Shown one piece after another: positions 25,308 through 31,559 of a DNA stretch of 43,573 nucleotides (positions are counted from its first letter, which is position 1; the number at the start of each line of letters is the position of its first letter). The DNA is from Micrococcales bacterium (lineage in GTDB: Bacteria; Actinomycetota; Actinomycetes; Actinomycetales; Microbacteriaceae): positions 1-43,573 of the forward strand of contig CANGBK010000007.1 in assembly GCA_947452235.1 (NCBI GenBank), given 5' to 3'. The translations under genes and the position numbers were made by a program. The notes under the pieces are model-generated. The model did no database searches. It was not told where the DNA came from and saw only the letters and a list, made by a program, of their open reading frames with translations.

Positions 25308-25321
25308 CAAGATAAGTTTCC

Positions 25322-25339
25322 CGTGAAAGCGGTTTCTTG
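25322..25339. promoter_or_regulatory. LacI-type operator, GH16 side
   Basis: CGTGAAAGCGGTTTCTTG carries the same 12-bp core (25325-25336), 33 bp from the other core, i.e. about three helical turns. The pair could be bound cooperatively and control both divergent promoters. Confidence 0.85.
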
Positions 25340-25406
25340 GCAATTCCAGAAGCCACTTAAACGGCAACTGTTACCAAAAAGTAATCATTCGAAGAAGGGG
25401 TTACCA

Positions 25407-26288
25407 ATGAGAACCAGCGTCAAAATCCTTGCTGTTTTAGGCAGTTTGAGCCTTATTTTGGCCTCCGTCCCAGTCACTGCTGATGCCAAAACCACTGCCC
25501 CAAAAGTTCTTTGGGCCCAATACTTCTCTGAAAAAGCTGGCACAAAGGTTTCCTCTAAGTACTTCACCTACGACTCCGGTAACGGCATGGGTTGGGGTAA
25601 CAATGAGCAGGAGTATTACACCACTAAGACGGCAAACCTCTCAACCGATGGTAAGGGCAGCCTGGTTATCAAAGCTATAAAACTGAATCCAGATAACCCT
25701 AAGGATCAATACATCACCAACTGGTGTGTGGACTGTGTTTACTCAAGCGCAAAGGTCGTAACCAGAGACAAGCTTGGTTTCAAATACGGTTCTCTTTCCG
25801 CAAGAATCCAAATTCCTGAAGGAACTGGAATGTGGCCTGCATTCTGGATGCTAGGAGTACCTAGAAAATCTTGTGATGGTTGGCCTTCATGTGGCGAGAT
25901 CGACATCATGGAAGCTAGAGGCTCAGACACATTCCACTCGGTCTCAACACTGCACGGTCCAGGCTATTCAGGTGGCGGTGGTTTATCTCACTATTACTTC
26001 TCAGGTAATGAACCGCTGAGCACTGGTTATCACGTTTACCGAGTTGACTGGTTACCTAACTCAATTAAGTTCTATGTTGATAACGAGCTAGTTGGAAGCG
26101 AAACCAAAACATCAGTCGCACCTGACCAATGGGTTTTCAATGCCGAGTTCTATTTAGTTTTAAACCTAGCTACCGGAGGTAACTTCGATGGTGGAGATCT
26201 AGATCAAAGCATTCAAAGTGCATCACTAAAGTTCGACTGGATCAAATACACAACCTTAAACGGTTACGGAACTTTATATAAGCACTAA
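25407..26288 (+). CDS. Secreted GH16 beta-glucanase (laminarinase-like)
   Basis: 293 aa from ATG 25407 (AAGGGG 7 nt upstream). An in-frame GTG at 25323 is rejected because it lies in the operator. A Sec signal peptide covers about residues 1-26 (ending near TADA). The GH16 active-site motif E164-I-D166-I-M-E169 gives nucleophile and acid/base, and YGSLSARIQIPEGTGMWPAFWMLG is the family's ligand-cleft region. It should cut beta-1,3 or mixed-linkage glucan outside the cell to feed the adjacent importer and GH1 enzyme. The stop overlaps convergent pyrE by 4 nt. Confidence 0.95.
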   Translation: MRTSVKILAVLGSLSLILASVPVTADAKTTAPKVLWAQYFSEKAGTKVSSKYFTYDSGNGMGWGNNEQEYYTTKTANLSTDGKGSLVIKAIKLNPDNPKDQYITNWCVDCVYSSAKVVTRDKLGFKYGSLSARIQIPEGTGMWPAFWMLGVPRKSCDGWPSCGEIDIMEARGSDTFHSVSTLHGPGYSGGGGLSHYYFSGNEPLSTGYHVYRVDWLPNSIKFYVDNELVGSETKTSVAPDQWVFNAEFYLVLNLATGGNFDGGDLDQSIQSASLKFDWIKYTTLNGYGTLYKH

Positions 26289-26848
26289 CGAAGTTCTAAG
26301 TCATCGAGGGTGACGGCTGTTAGATATTTATAGCCAGCATCCTCGATTACTTTTTGTGCTCCAGTGTCTCTATCAACAACTGTTGCAACAGCAACAATGA
26401 TTGCTCCTGCTTCTTCGAGAGCTTTAGCTGCAGTTAATGGTGAACCACCGGTTGTTGAAGTGTCTTCAACAACAACTACTTTCTTTCCTTTAACCTCAGG
26501 TCCTTCAACCTGTCTCCCCATGCCGTGAGCTTTAGCTTGCTTACGAACAACAAAAGCATCGATGCTTCTGTTTCTATTAGCTGCTTGATGTAATACTGCT
26601 GTTGCAACTGGATCTGCTCCCATAGTCAATCCACCGATGGCATCAAAATCTGTAATTCCGTTTTGATCTAAAAGATCAAGCATGACCTGGCCGATAAGCG
26701 GGGCTGCTTCGTGATGCAGTGTTGCTCTTCTGAGGTCAACGTAATAGTCAGCTTCAATACCGCTGGATAAAGTCACTTTGCCGTGAACAACAGCAAGTTC
26801 TTTAATTAGTTGAATCAGGCGGGGCTTATTAGGAGAAGTAAAGGTCAT
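26285..26848 (-). CDS. pyrE: Orotate phosphoribosyltransferase
   Basis: 187 aa. PyrE transfers the phosphoribosyl group of PRPP to orotate, giving OMP in UMP synthesis. The PRPP-binding loop is VVVVEDTSTTGGSPLTA (near residues 116-132), and the N-terminal half has ADYYVDLRRATLH and GLTMGADPVATAV. No other pyr gene is nearby. TAAACT ends 6 nt before the ATG with no Shine-Dalgarno, so the mRNA is probably leaderless. It is divergent from xth with only 16 nt between the two start codons. Confidence 0.96.
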   Translation of the reverse strand: MTFTSPNKPRLIQLIKELAVVHGKVTLSSGIEADYYVDLRRATLHHEAAPLIGQVMLDLLDQNGITDFDAIGGLTMGADPVATAVLHQAANRNRSIDAFVVRKQAKAHGMGRQVEGPEVKGKKVVVVEDTSTTGGSPLTAAKALEEAGAIIVAVATVVDRDTGAQKVIEDAGYKYLTAVTLDDLELR

Positions 26849-26852
26849 GTCT

Positions 26853-26860
26853 TAAGTTTA
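26853..26860. promoter_or_regulatory. Overlapping divergent -10 boxes of pyrE and xth
   Basis: TAAGTT on the plus strand (26853-26858) lies 6 nt before the xth ATG. TAAACT on the minus strand (26860-26855) lies 6 nt before the pyrE ATG. The two boxes overlap, so polymerase could serve only one gene at a time. Neither gene has a ribosome site. Confidence 0.5.
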
Positions 26861-26864
26861 AACA

Positions 26865-27650
26865 ATGCGCATAGCAACTCATAACGTGAACTCAATTAGA
26901 ACCCGTGTCGGAAGGGTCGTTGATTGGCTTCAAAGAGCCGATATTGATGTTTTGGCTATGCAAGAGATCAAATGTAAGCCTGAGCAGTTCCCAATGCAGC
27001 AGTTCAAAGATGCTGGATATGAAGTAGTTCTGCATGGACTAAACCAATGGAACGGGGTTGCCTTTGCCAGCCGGATTCCTGCTGAAGAGGTTGAAATAGG
27101 TTTCTCAGGTATGCCTGGCTTTGGTCCTGAATTAGCTCCAGAGGCAAGAGCCATTGGTGCAACATTTAATGGTGTGAGACTGTGGTCACTTTATGTTCCT
27201 AACGGAAGAACACTTGAAGATCCTCACTACACATACAAACTTGAATGGCTTGATCGTCTAGCTTCAGTAACTGCTGAATGGTTAGAACATGAACCAGATC
27301 AACCACTAGCTCTAATGGGTGATTTCAACATCGCACCATTAGACACTGATGTTTGGGACATTGATTCATTCATAGGTTCAACACATGTTTCTGAACCTGA
27401 AAGACAAGCCTTTGAAGCTTTTGAACAAATCGGTTTAACAGATGTGGTTAGACCACTAATTCCAACTGGTTACACATATTGGGATTACCAACAACTACGC
27501 TTCCCTAGAGACGAAGGCATGCGAATAGATTTCATTTTAGGTAGTGAGCCTTTCGCTGAACGAGTTCAATCAGCAGAAATAGTTAGAGATGAACGTAAAG
27601 GTGAAGGCCCAAGCGATCACGTACCAGTTGTTGTTGAACTTATTGAATAA
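26865..27650 (+). CDS. xthA: Exodeoxyribonuclease III / AP endonuclease
   Basis: 261 aa, typical of ExoIII. It cuts DNA at abasic sites in base-excision repair and acts as a 3'-5' exonuclease. Catalytic motifs visible: THNVNSIR at the N terminus, DVLAMQEIKC (metal-binding Glu), YVPNGR, LMGDFNIAP (Asp/Asn pair), IDFILGS and SDHVPVV at the end (catalytic Asp-His). It shares a compact divergent promoter region with pyrE, and its 3' end overlaps the convergent rhodanese gene by 11 nt. Confidence 0.96.
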   Translation: MRIATHNVNSIRTRVGRVVDWLQRADIDVLAMQEIKCKPEQFPMQQFKDAGYEVVLHGLNQWNGVAFASRIPAEEVEIGFSGMPGFGPELAPEARAIGATFNGVRLWSLYVPNGRTLEDPHYTYKLEWLDRLASVTAEWLEHEPDQPLALMGDFNIAPLDTDVWDIDSFIGSTHVSEPERQAFEAFEQIGLTDVVRPLIPTGYTYWDYQQLRFPRDEGMRIDFILGSEPFAERVQSAEIVRDERKGEGPSDHVPVVVELIE

Positions 27651-28002
27651 CAGCTAGGCCAGTTGTAGCAGAGGCCTCCTCTATACCGCCGATGTTTGTC
27701 ACGTCTTTGAACCCAAGAGACTTCATTGCATCAACAGCAATTCCAGCTCTTCTGCCGGAGTGGCAGTAAACCAGATACTTCCCCGTTGAATCTAATAAGG
27801 CAACCTTTGTATTGAAGTCGCTAGATTCAACATCGATATTCACCGCCCCGGCTAGATGTCCGGCTGCAAACTCATCAACAGTTCTAACATCAATCACATT
27901 TGTGACATTTGCCATATCGACAGTTTGACTAGCGCAAGCGCTAATGCCTAAAACTACAGAGCTAGCCAGGACGGCCGACACAATGAACTTCAAACTTTTC
28001 AA
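27640..28002 (-). CDS. Rhodanese-domain lipoprotein
   Basis: 120 aa with TTG start (AGGAG 5 nt upstream). A lipoprotein signal ends in the lipobox ISAC, so the mature protein sits outside the membrane. A single rhodanese domain follows: VIDVRTVDEFAAGHLAGAVNID and the active loop CHSGRR with the persulfide-carrying Cys. Rhodaneses transfer sulfane sulfur. It is divergent from the CstR-like regulator across an 18-bp palindromic operator, placing it in the reactive-sulfur regulon. Confidence 0.93.
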   Translation of the reverse strand: MKSLKFIVSAVLASSVVLGISACASQTVDMANVTNVIDVRTVDEFAAGHLAGAVNIDVESSDFNTKVALLDSTGKYLVYCHSGRRAGIAVDAMKSLGFKDVTNIGGIEEASATTGLAVIQ

Positions 28003-28017
28003 AACTTCTCCTTCTTG

Positions 28018-28035
28018 TATACCCCTAGGGGTATA
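28018..28035. promoter_or_regulatory. CstR/CsoR operator, perfect 18-bp palindrome
   Basis: TATACCCCTAGGGGTATA is a perfect palindrome matching the known CsoR/CstR-type ATACCCC...GGGGTAT pattern. It lies between divergent rhodanese and cstR genes and overlaps the -10 box of the rightward promoter, so binding should block transcription directly. Confidence 0.92.
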
Positions 28036-28037
28036 AT
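28032..28037 (+). promoter_or_regulatory. -10 box TATAAT of the cstR operon
   Basis: Consensus TATAAT overlapping the right end of the operator; transcription would begin near 28044, leaving a short leader with AGAGGTG before the ATG at 28060. Confidence 0.65.
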
Positions 28038-28059
28038 ACTATTATACCAAGAGGTGAAA

Positions 28060-28317
28060 ATGAAGATTAAGCAAAGTGAACTAAAGCAAGCTCGTGATCG
28101 GCTGGCTAGAATGCAAGGCCAGATAAATGGAATCATCAAGATGATTGATGAGGGTAGAGACTGTGATGAACTGTTAACTCAACTAGCGGCCGCAAATACT
28201 GCTCTTCAGCGAGCTGGGTTCACAATTGTCTCTGCGGCGATGGCCAAATGCGCCAAAGAACCTTCGGACAGCCCTAATCGTAAGGCTCTAGAGAAAGCTT
28301 TCATGGCTCTGGTCTAG
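28060..28317 (+). CDS. cstR: CstR-like persulfide-sensing repressor
   Basis: 85 aa from ATG 28060 (AGAGG upstream); the longer frame from TTG 28015 is rejected because it would cover the operator. It is an all-helical CsoR/RcnR-family protein (DUF156). It has exactly two Cys, C35 and C64, 29 residues apart, as in Staphylococcus CstR (C31/C60), and no His in the Cu-binding position of CsoR. That argues for sensing sulfane sulfur by a Cys-Cys sulfide bridge rather than copper. The downstream CoA-disulfide reductase-rhodanese and nearby rhodanese fit this. Confidence 0.88.
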   Translation: MKIKQSELKQARDRLARMQGQINGIIKMIDEGRDCDELLTQLAAANTALQRAGFTIVSAAMAKCAKEPSDSPNRKALEKAFMALV

Positions 28318-28319
28318 CA

Positions 28320-29945
28320 ATGAAACTAGTGATTATCGGTGGTGTGGCTACCGGAATGTCCACAGCGACTCGAGCCAGAAGGCTGGATGAGCATGCTGAA
28401 ATAGTGGTTTTTGAAAAAAGCGAGAACGTCTCCTATGCGAATTGTGGTTTACCCTATTACCTAAGTGGTGTGATTGAAAACCAGTCAGATCTTCTCCTGC
28501 AAACACCAAGTTCACTTAATTTGCGATTCAACCTAGATGTCCGTGTTCGCCACGAAGTGCTTTCTATCAACAAAGAGGACAGAACACTTGAGGTTAAGAA
28601 TCTCTCGACAGGAGAAGTCTTCTTTGAAGACTACGAGAAACTTGTAATAGCAACCGGAGCAAGAGCTAATCAACTCAACCTTCCAGGTGAAGAGCGGGCC
28701 CAAACACTTAGGACGGTTGAGGACGTTGAAGGCATAAAGGCTGCAATGGATAAAAGTCAATCAAAGACTGCCGTAGTTATTGGTGCTGGTTTCGTTGGTA
28801 TTGAAGCCGCAGAGAACCTACACAAAGCTGGGTTCAAAGTGACGCTAATAACTCCTGGTAAACAGATTCTGAGCCCATTCGACCCTGAAATAGTTGAGCC
28901 CTTTCAAGAACGGATTATTGAATCGGGAATAACGATCGAATTCACTTCAAAGGCCAAGGAGATTACGGATACCGAAGTAATCCTCGAAGGTGGTACTTCC
29001 CTACCGGCCTCCTTAGTAATAAATGCTGCCGGAGTCACACCTGATACCGCTTTAGCGAAAAAAGCAGGGCTAACCATAAACGGTGGCATCTGGGTGAATG
29101 AGTTACAGCAAACAAGTGATGAAAACATTTACGCCGGAGGGGACGCAGCACTAAAGCGAAATGGGTTAACCGGTATGGATGCGTTGATCCCTCTAGCCAA
29201 CTTAGCGAACCGTCATGGAAGAGCAATTGCTGATGCCGTTTTTGGCTTCGCGGGCACACCAGCTAGGTCAATTGGAACAGCAATCATTGGGGCTTTTGGG
29301 ATGACGATAGCGGTAACAGGGCTCACCGAAAAAACAGCTAAAAACTACTCAGTTATCCATCTGCATCCGTCCAGCCACGCAGGTTACTACCCAGGAGCTA
29401 AACCAATCTCTCTAAAAGTTCTGTTTGACAACGAGACCGGGCTTTTGTTAGGGGCTCAAGCCGTCGGTGAGGATGGTGTCGATAAGAGAATCGATGTTCT
29501 TGCAACGGCTATAAAAGGAAAGTTGACTGTTAGCGACTTGATGGACCTTGAGCTCAGTTACGCGCCTCAGTACGGCTCAGCTAAAGATGCAATCAACCAA
29601 GCTGGATATGTTGGAAACAATGTTCAGTCTGGAACAACAGGGGTCATCCAGTGGCATGAAATTGAAGAATATCAAAGTCAGGGCTGGACTCTAGTTGACG
29701 TTAGATCTTTGAACGAACATCAATCTGGATCCATTCCGAGAGGCATAAACATTCCAGTTGATGCACTGCGAAACAACCTTTCAAAATTGGAGGGCAAAAG
29801 AGTTTTAGTTCACTGTCAAGTGGGGCAGCGCGGACACACAGCGGCGCAAATACTTAAAGGACATGGGATTCAAGTTCTAAATGTTGATGGTGGTTATAAG
29901 ACTTGGCATTCGGGAATGAATGCAAGAAAGAGAACGGAGGTATAA
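28320..29945 (+). CDS. CoA-disulfide/persulfide reductase with C-terminal rhodanese
   Basis: 541 aa. N-terminal FAD/NAD(P)H oxidoreductase (about 1-445) with GGVATGMSTATRARRL dinucleotide fold and the redox Cys C42 in SYANCGLPYYL, the hallmark of CoA-disulfide reductases. A second GAGFVGIEAAENL motif binds NAD(P)H. The C-terminal rhodanese domain (about 450-541) has active Cys C499 in HCQVGQR. Fusions of this type reduce CoA-persulfide or polysulfide and occur in CstR-controlled operons. It starts 2 nt after cstR, so it is co-transcribed. Confidence 0.95.
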   Translation: MKLVIIGGVATGMSTATRARRLDEHAEIVVFEKSENVSYANCGLPYYLSGVIENQSDLLLQTPSSLNLRFNLDVRVRHEVLSINKEDRTLEVKNLSTGEVFFEDYEKLVIATGARANQLNLPGEERAQTLRTVEDVEGIKAAMDKSQSKTAVVIGAGFVGIEAAENLHKAGFKVTLITPGKQILSPFDPEIVEPFQERIIESGITIEFTSKAKEITDTEVILEGGTSLPASLVINAAGVTPDTALAKKAGLTINGGIWVNELQQTSDENIYAGGDAALKRNGLTGMDALIPLANLANRHGRAIADAVFGFAGTPARSIGTAIIGAFGMTIAVTGLTEKTAKNYSVIHLHPSSHAGYYPGAKPISLKVLFDNETGLLLGAQAVGEDGVDKRIDVLATAIKGKLTVSDLMDLELSYAPQYGSAKDAINQAGYVGNNVQSGTTGVIQWHEIEEYQSQGWTLVDVRSLNEHQSGSIPRGINIPVDALRNNLSKLEGKRVLVHCQVGQRGHTAAQILKGHGIQVLNVDGGYKTWHSGMNARKRTEV

Positions 29946-29948
29946 GAA

Positions 29949-30119
29949 ATGTGTCAAAAAGTTACATGTCGTAAGTGTGGGAAAGCAACCTGGTCTGGTT
30001 GCGGTCAGCATGTCAATCAAGTGATGAAGGGAATCCCACAGTCGGCTAGGTGTCAAGGTCACGCTAACGACCCTAAGGAACCAGGCTTATTTGCCAAACT
30101 ATTCGGAAAGAAGAAGTAG
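29949..30119 (+). CDS. Small Cys-rich protein 1 of reactive-sulfur operon (56 aa)
   Basis: 56 aa, a strong ribosome site (GGAGG, 8 nt before ATG) 3 nt after the reductase stop. Sequence begins MCQKVTCRKCGKATWSGCGQ and includes C2, C7, C10, C18, C35 and a HV pair after GCGQ. It shares the pattern C-x4-C-x2-C-x-K-x-TW-x-GCG-x-HV with the next gene. Similar short proteins exist unannotated in actinobacteria, with no known function that I can cite. The Lys-rich tail is unique to this copy. It may bind zinc or carry persulfide; both are inference. Confidence 0.85.
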   Translation: MCQKVTCRKCGKATWSGCGQHVNQVMKGIPQSARCQGHANDPKEPGLFAKLFGKKK

Positions 30120-30121
30120 AA

Positions 30122-30241
30122 ATGTGCAGTCCAATTAAGTGTGAAACCTGTAACAAAGTAACCTGGACCGGTTGCGGTGAACATGTTCAAGAAGCTCTCG
30201 CTGGTGTTCCAGAAGATGAGCTTTGCACCTGCTCTAACTAA
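30122..30241 (+). CDS. Small Cys-rich protein 2 of reactive-sulfur operon (39 aa)
   Basis: 39 aa, starting 2 nt after the previous stop and sharing its motif: MCSPIKCETCNKVTWTGCGE then HV and a final CTC. Cys at 2, 7, 10, 18, 35 and 37. The two proteins are tandem paralogues with the same Cys spacing, and this one lacks the basic tail. The paralogy and coupling make it credible despite its length. It ends 9 nt before a convergent gene. Confidence 0.8.
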   Translation: MCSPIKCETCNKVTWTGCGEHVQEALAGVPEDELCTCSN

Positions 30242-30250
30242 GCAGACTTT

Positions 30251-30523
30251 CTATTCTTCATCTAGTTGTCTTGGTTCGAAGAGCCTACGAGTCATGACTG
30301 ATTCAATTCCGTGTTGAAGAGTTGTAGCGCCTATCTTGCTGGAATCAGGCGAGACCGCGGAAGCTCCAAATGCATCACCGAATACGTCATCCCCTACGAC
30401 AGATAGTTGCTTGCCTTTATCCTCAACCTGGCTCTGGTGAATAATTTGCGACCTTTCTTGATCGGTCAAATCTTCCCAAGTTTTTGGTTTACCTGTTAAC
30501 CATGCTTTTAGTCTTTTAATCAT
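30251..30523 (-). CDS. Hypothetical small protein
   Basis: 90 aa, not recognised. It begins with a basic stretch (MIKRLKAWLTGKPKTWEDLT), then a mostly polar sequence with VVGDDVFGDAFGASAVSPDSSKIG. There is no signal peptide and no convincing ribosome site near the ATG; translation may be coupled to the lipoprotein gene 6 nt upstream. Coding is likely but not certain. Confidence 0.6.
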   Translation of the reverse strand: MIKRLKAWLTGKPKTWEDLTDQERSQIIHQSQVEDKGKQLSVVGDDVFGDAFGASAVSPDSSKIGATTLQHGIESVMTRRLFEPRQLDEE

Positions 30524-30529
30524 GACGAG

Positions 30530-30745
30530 CTAGATCCTTATCGACAGCATCATCATTGGACCACCAGCACTACCACCGCGCCAGATTATTGGGTCTGCAG
30601 TGTTGCCACCTATAACCAATGTGTTATTTATGCAAGTCTCCATTTTGGATGTCGCGCACTCAGTGGAAGCAAGTTCACGCGAGTTGTTGACTTGGCCGCA
30701 ACTAAAAAGCCCTACTAATAATGTAAATGAAGCTAATAATCTCAT
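30530..30745 (-). CDS. Small predicted lipoprotein
   Basis: 71 aa. An N-terminal hydrophobic stretch ends in LFSCGQ, a plausible lipobox, so the mature protein would be a lipid-anchored 56-residue peptide with two further Cys (TECATSKMETC) that could form a disulfide. AAGG lies just upstream of the ATG. No family recognised. It is followed at 6 nt by another small unknown gene. Confidence 0.6.
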   Translation of the reverse strand: MRLLASFTLLVGLFSCGQVNNSRELASTECATSKMETCINNTLVIGGNTADPIIWRGGSAGGPMMMLSIRI

Positions 30746-30839
30746 CTTGCCTTAAATGCCCCGTCCCATCGCTAACTGATGATAATTGAATTCTAGCCAT
30801 CTCTTTGTATAAACCAACCAAAAAAATTTATGCACGCAC

Positions 30840-31556
30840 TTAACGAACCATAAAAGATTCTCTATCTTCTTTAGAGTATTTCTCTATTGCATAGCGGAGC
30901 ATCGTTCGTGGCATTCTGTTTTTGTATTTGTTTAGAAACTCTGTTAACCATTCTTTATCTCGGTTACCAACTTCTCGAAGCATCCAACCAACTGCTTTAT
31001 GAATCAGGTCGTGATTATCTTCCATTAGCTCTAAAGCCATGGCTTTAGTTGGACCAAACTTATTTAGTCGGATTAGGGCAAAGGTGAGAATAATGCTTGA
31101 TCTTCTCTCCCAAAGATTACGTGAATTTGCTAGACCCCTAAGAAATTCAGCTCCATACCCAACATGTCTTGAAAGTATTTCACCAAGGTATGGAGCGCTA
31201 GTATCAACCAGGTCCCAGTTGTTAACAAAACCGTCAGCTAAAAGTTCTAGCCAAAATTCGAATAGCTCTATGCGCTCAGCGTTAGTTGATGCCTTGTTAT
31301 ATCTGGCAACCAGAATGTGTAGTGAACAAAGTCTCTCTTCGTGAACTTTAGATCTACCCAGCACATAAAGATCTTCTAAATAGAGCTCACTATATTTCTT
31401 GGCTATCTTTCTGGTGTCTGGAACAGTAACGCCAATGAACTTGTCCCCTTCACCATATTCCCCAACCCCGGTCTTAAAGTATTTAGCTGCACCCAAAGCT
31501 CGTTCTTTAGTAGCTAAAGAACGTAAATCAGCTTTGAGTGCAGCTAATGTTGGCAA
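30840..31556 (-). CDS. AlkD-like DNA alkylation repair protein
   Basis: 238 aa, all helical HEAT-like repeats typical of AlkD DNA glycosylases, which remove N3- and N7-alkylated purines. Diagnostic elements include GVTVPDTRKIAKKY, WDLVDTSAPYLG with the catalytic-region Trp-Asp, RRSSIILTFALI and KAVGWMLREVG. The TTG start has no clear ribosome site and lies 3 nt after the channel gene stop, so translation is probably coupled. Its natural lesion cannot be told from sequence. Confidence 0.93.
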   Translation of the reverse strand: MPTLAALKADLRSLATKERALGAAKYFKTGVGEYGEGDKFIGVTVPDTRKIAKKYSELYLEDLYVLGRSKVHEERLCSLHILVARYNKASTNAERIELFEFWLELLADGFVNNWDLVDTSAPYLGEILSRHVGYGAEFLRGLANSRNLWERRSSIILTFALIRLNKFGPTKAMALELMEDNHDLIHKAVGWMLREVGNRDKEWLTEFLNKYKNRMPRTMLRYAIEKYSKEDRESFMVR

Positions 31557-31559
31557 CTG

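Noticed and set aside
25323-25406. Longer GH16 reading frame starting with GTG at 25323
   Set aside because: It would begin inside the operator and put 28 residues before a clear signal peptide. The ATG at 25407 has a good ribosome site.
28060-28317. Copper-sensing CsoR
   Set aside because: The His of the Cys-His-Cys copper site is absent, and the neighbours are sulfur-handling, not copper-handling, genes.
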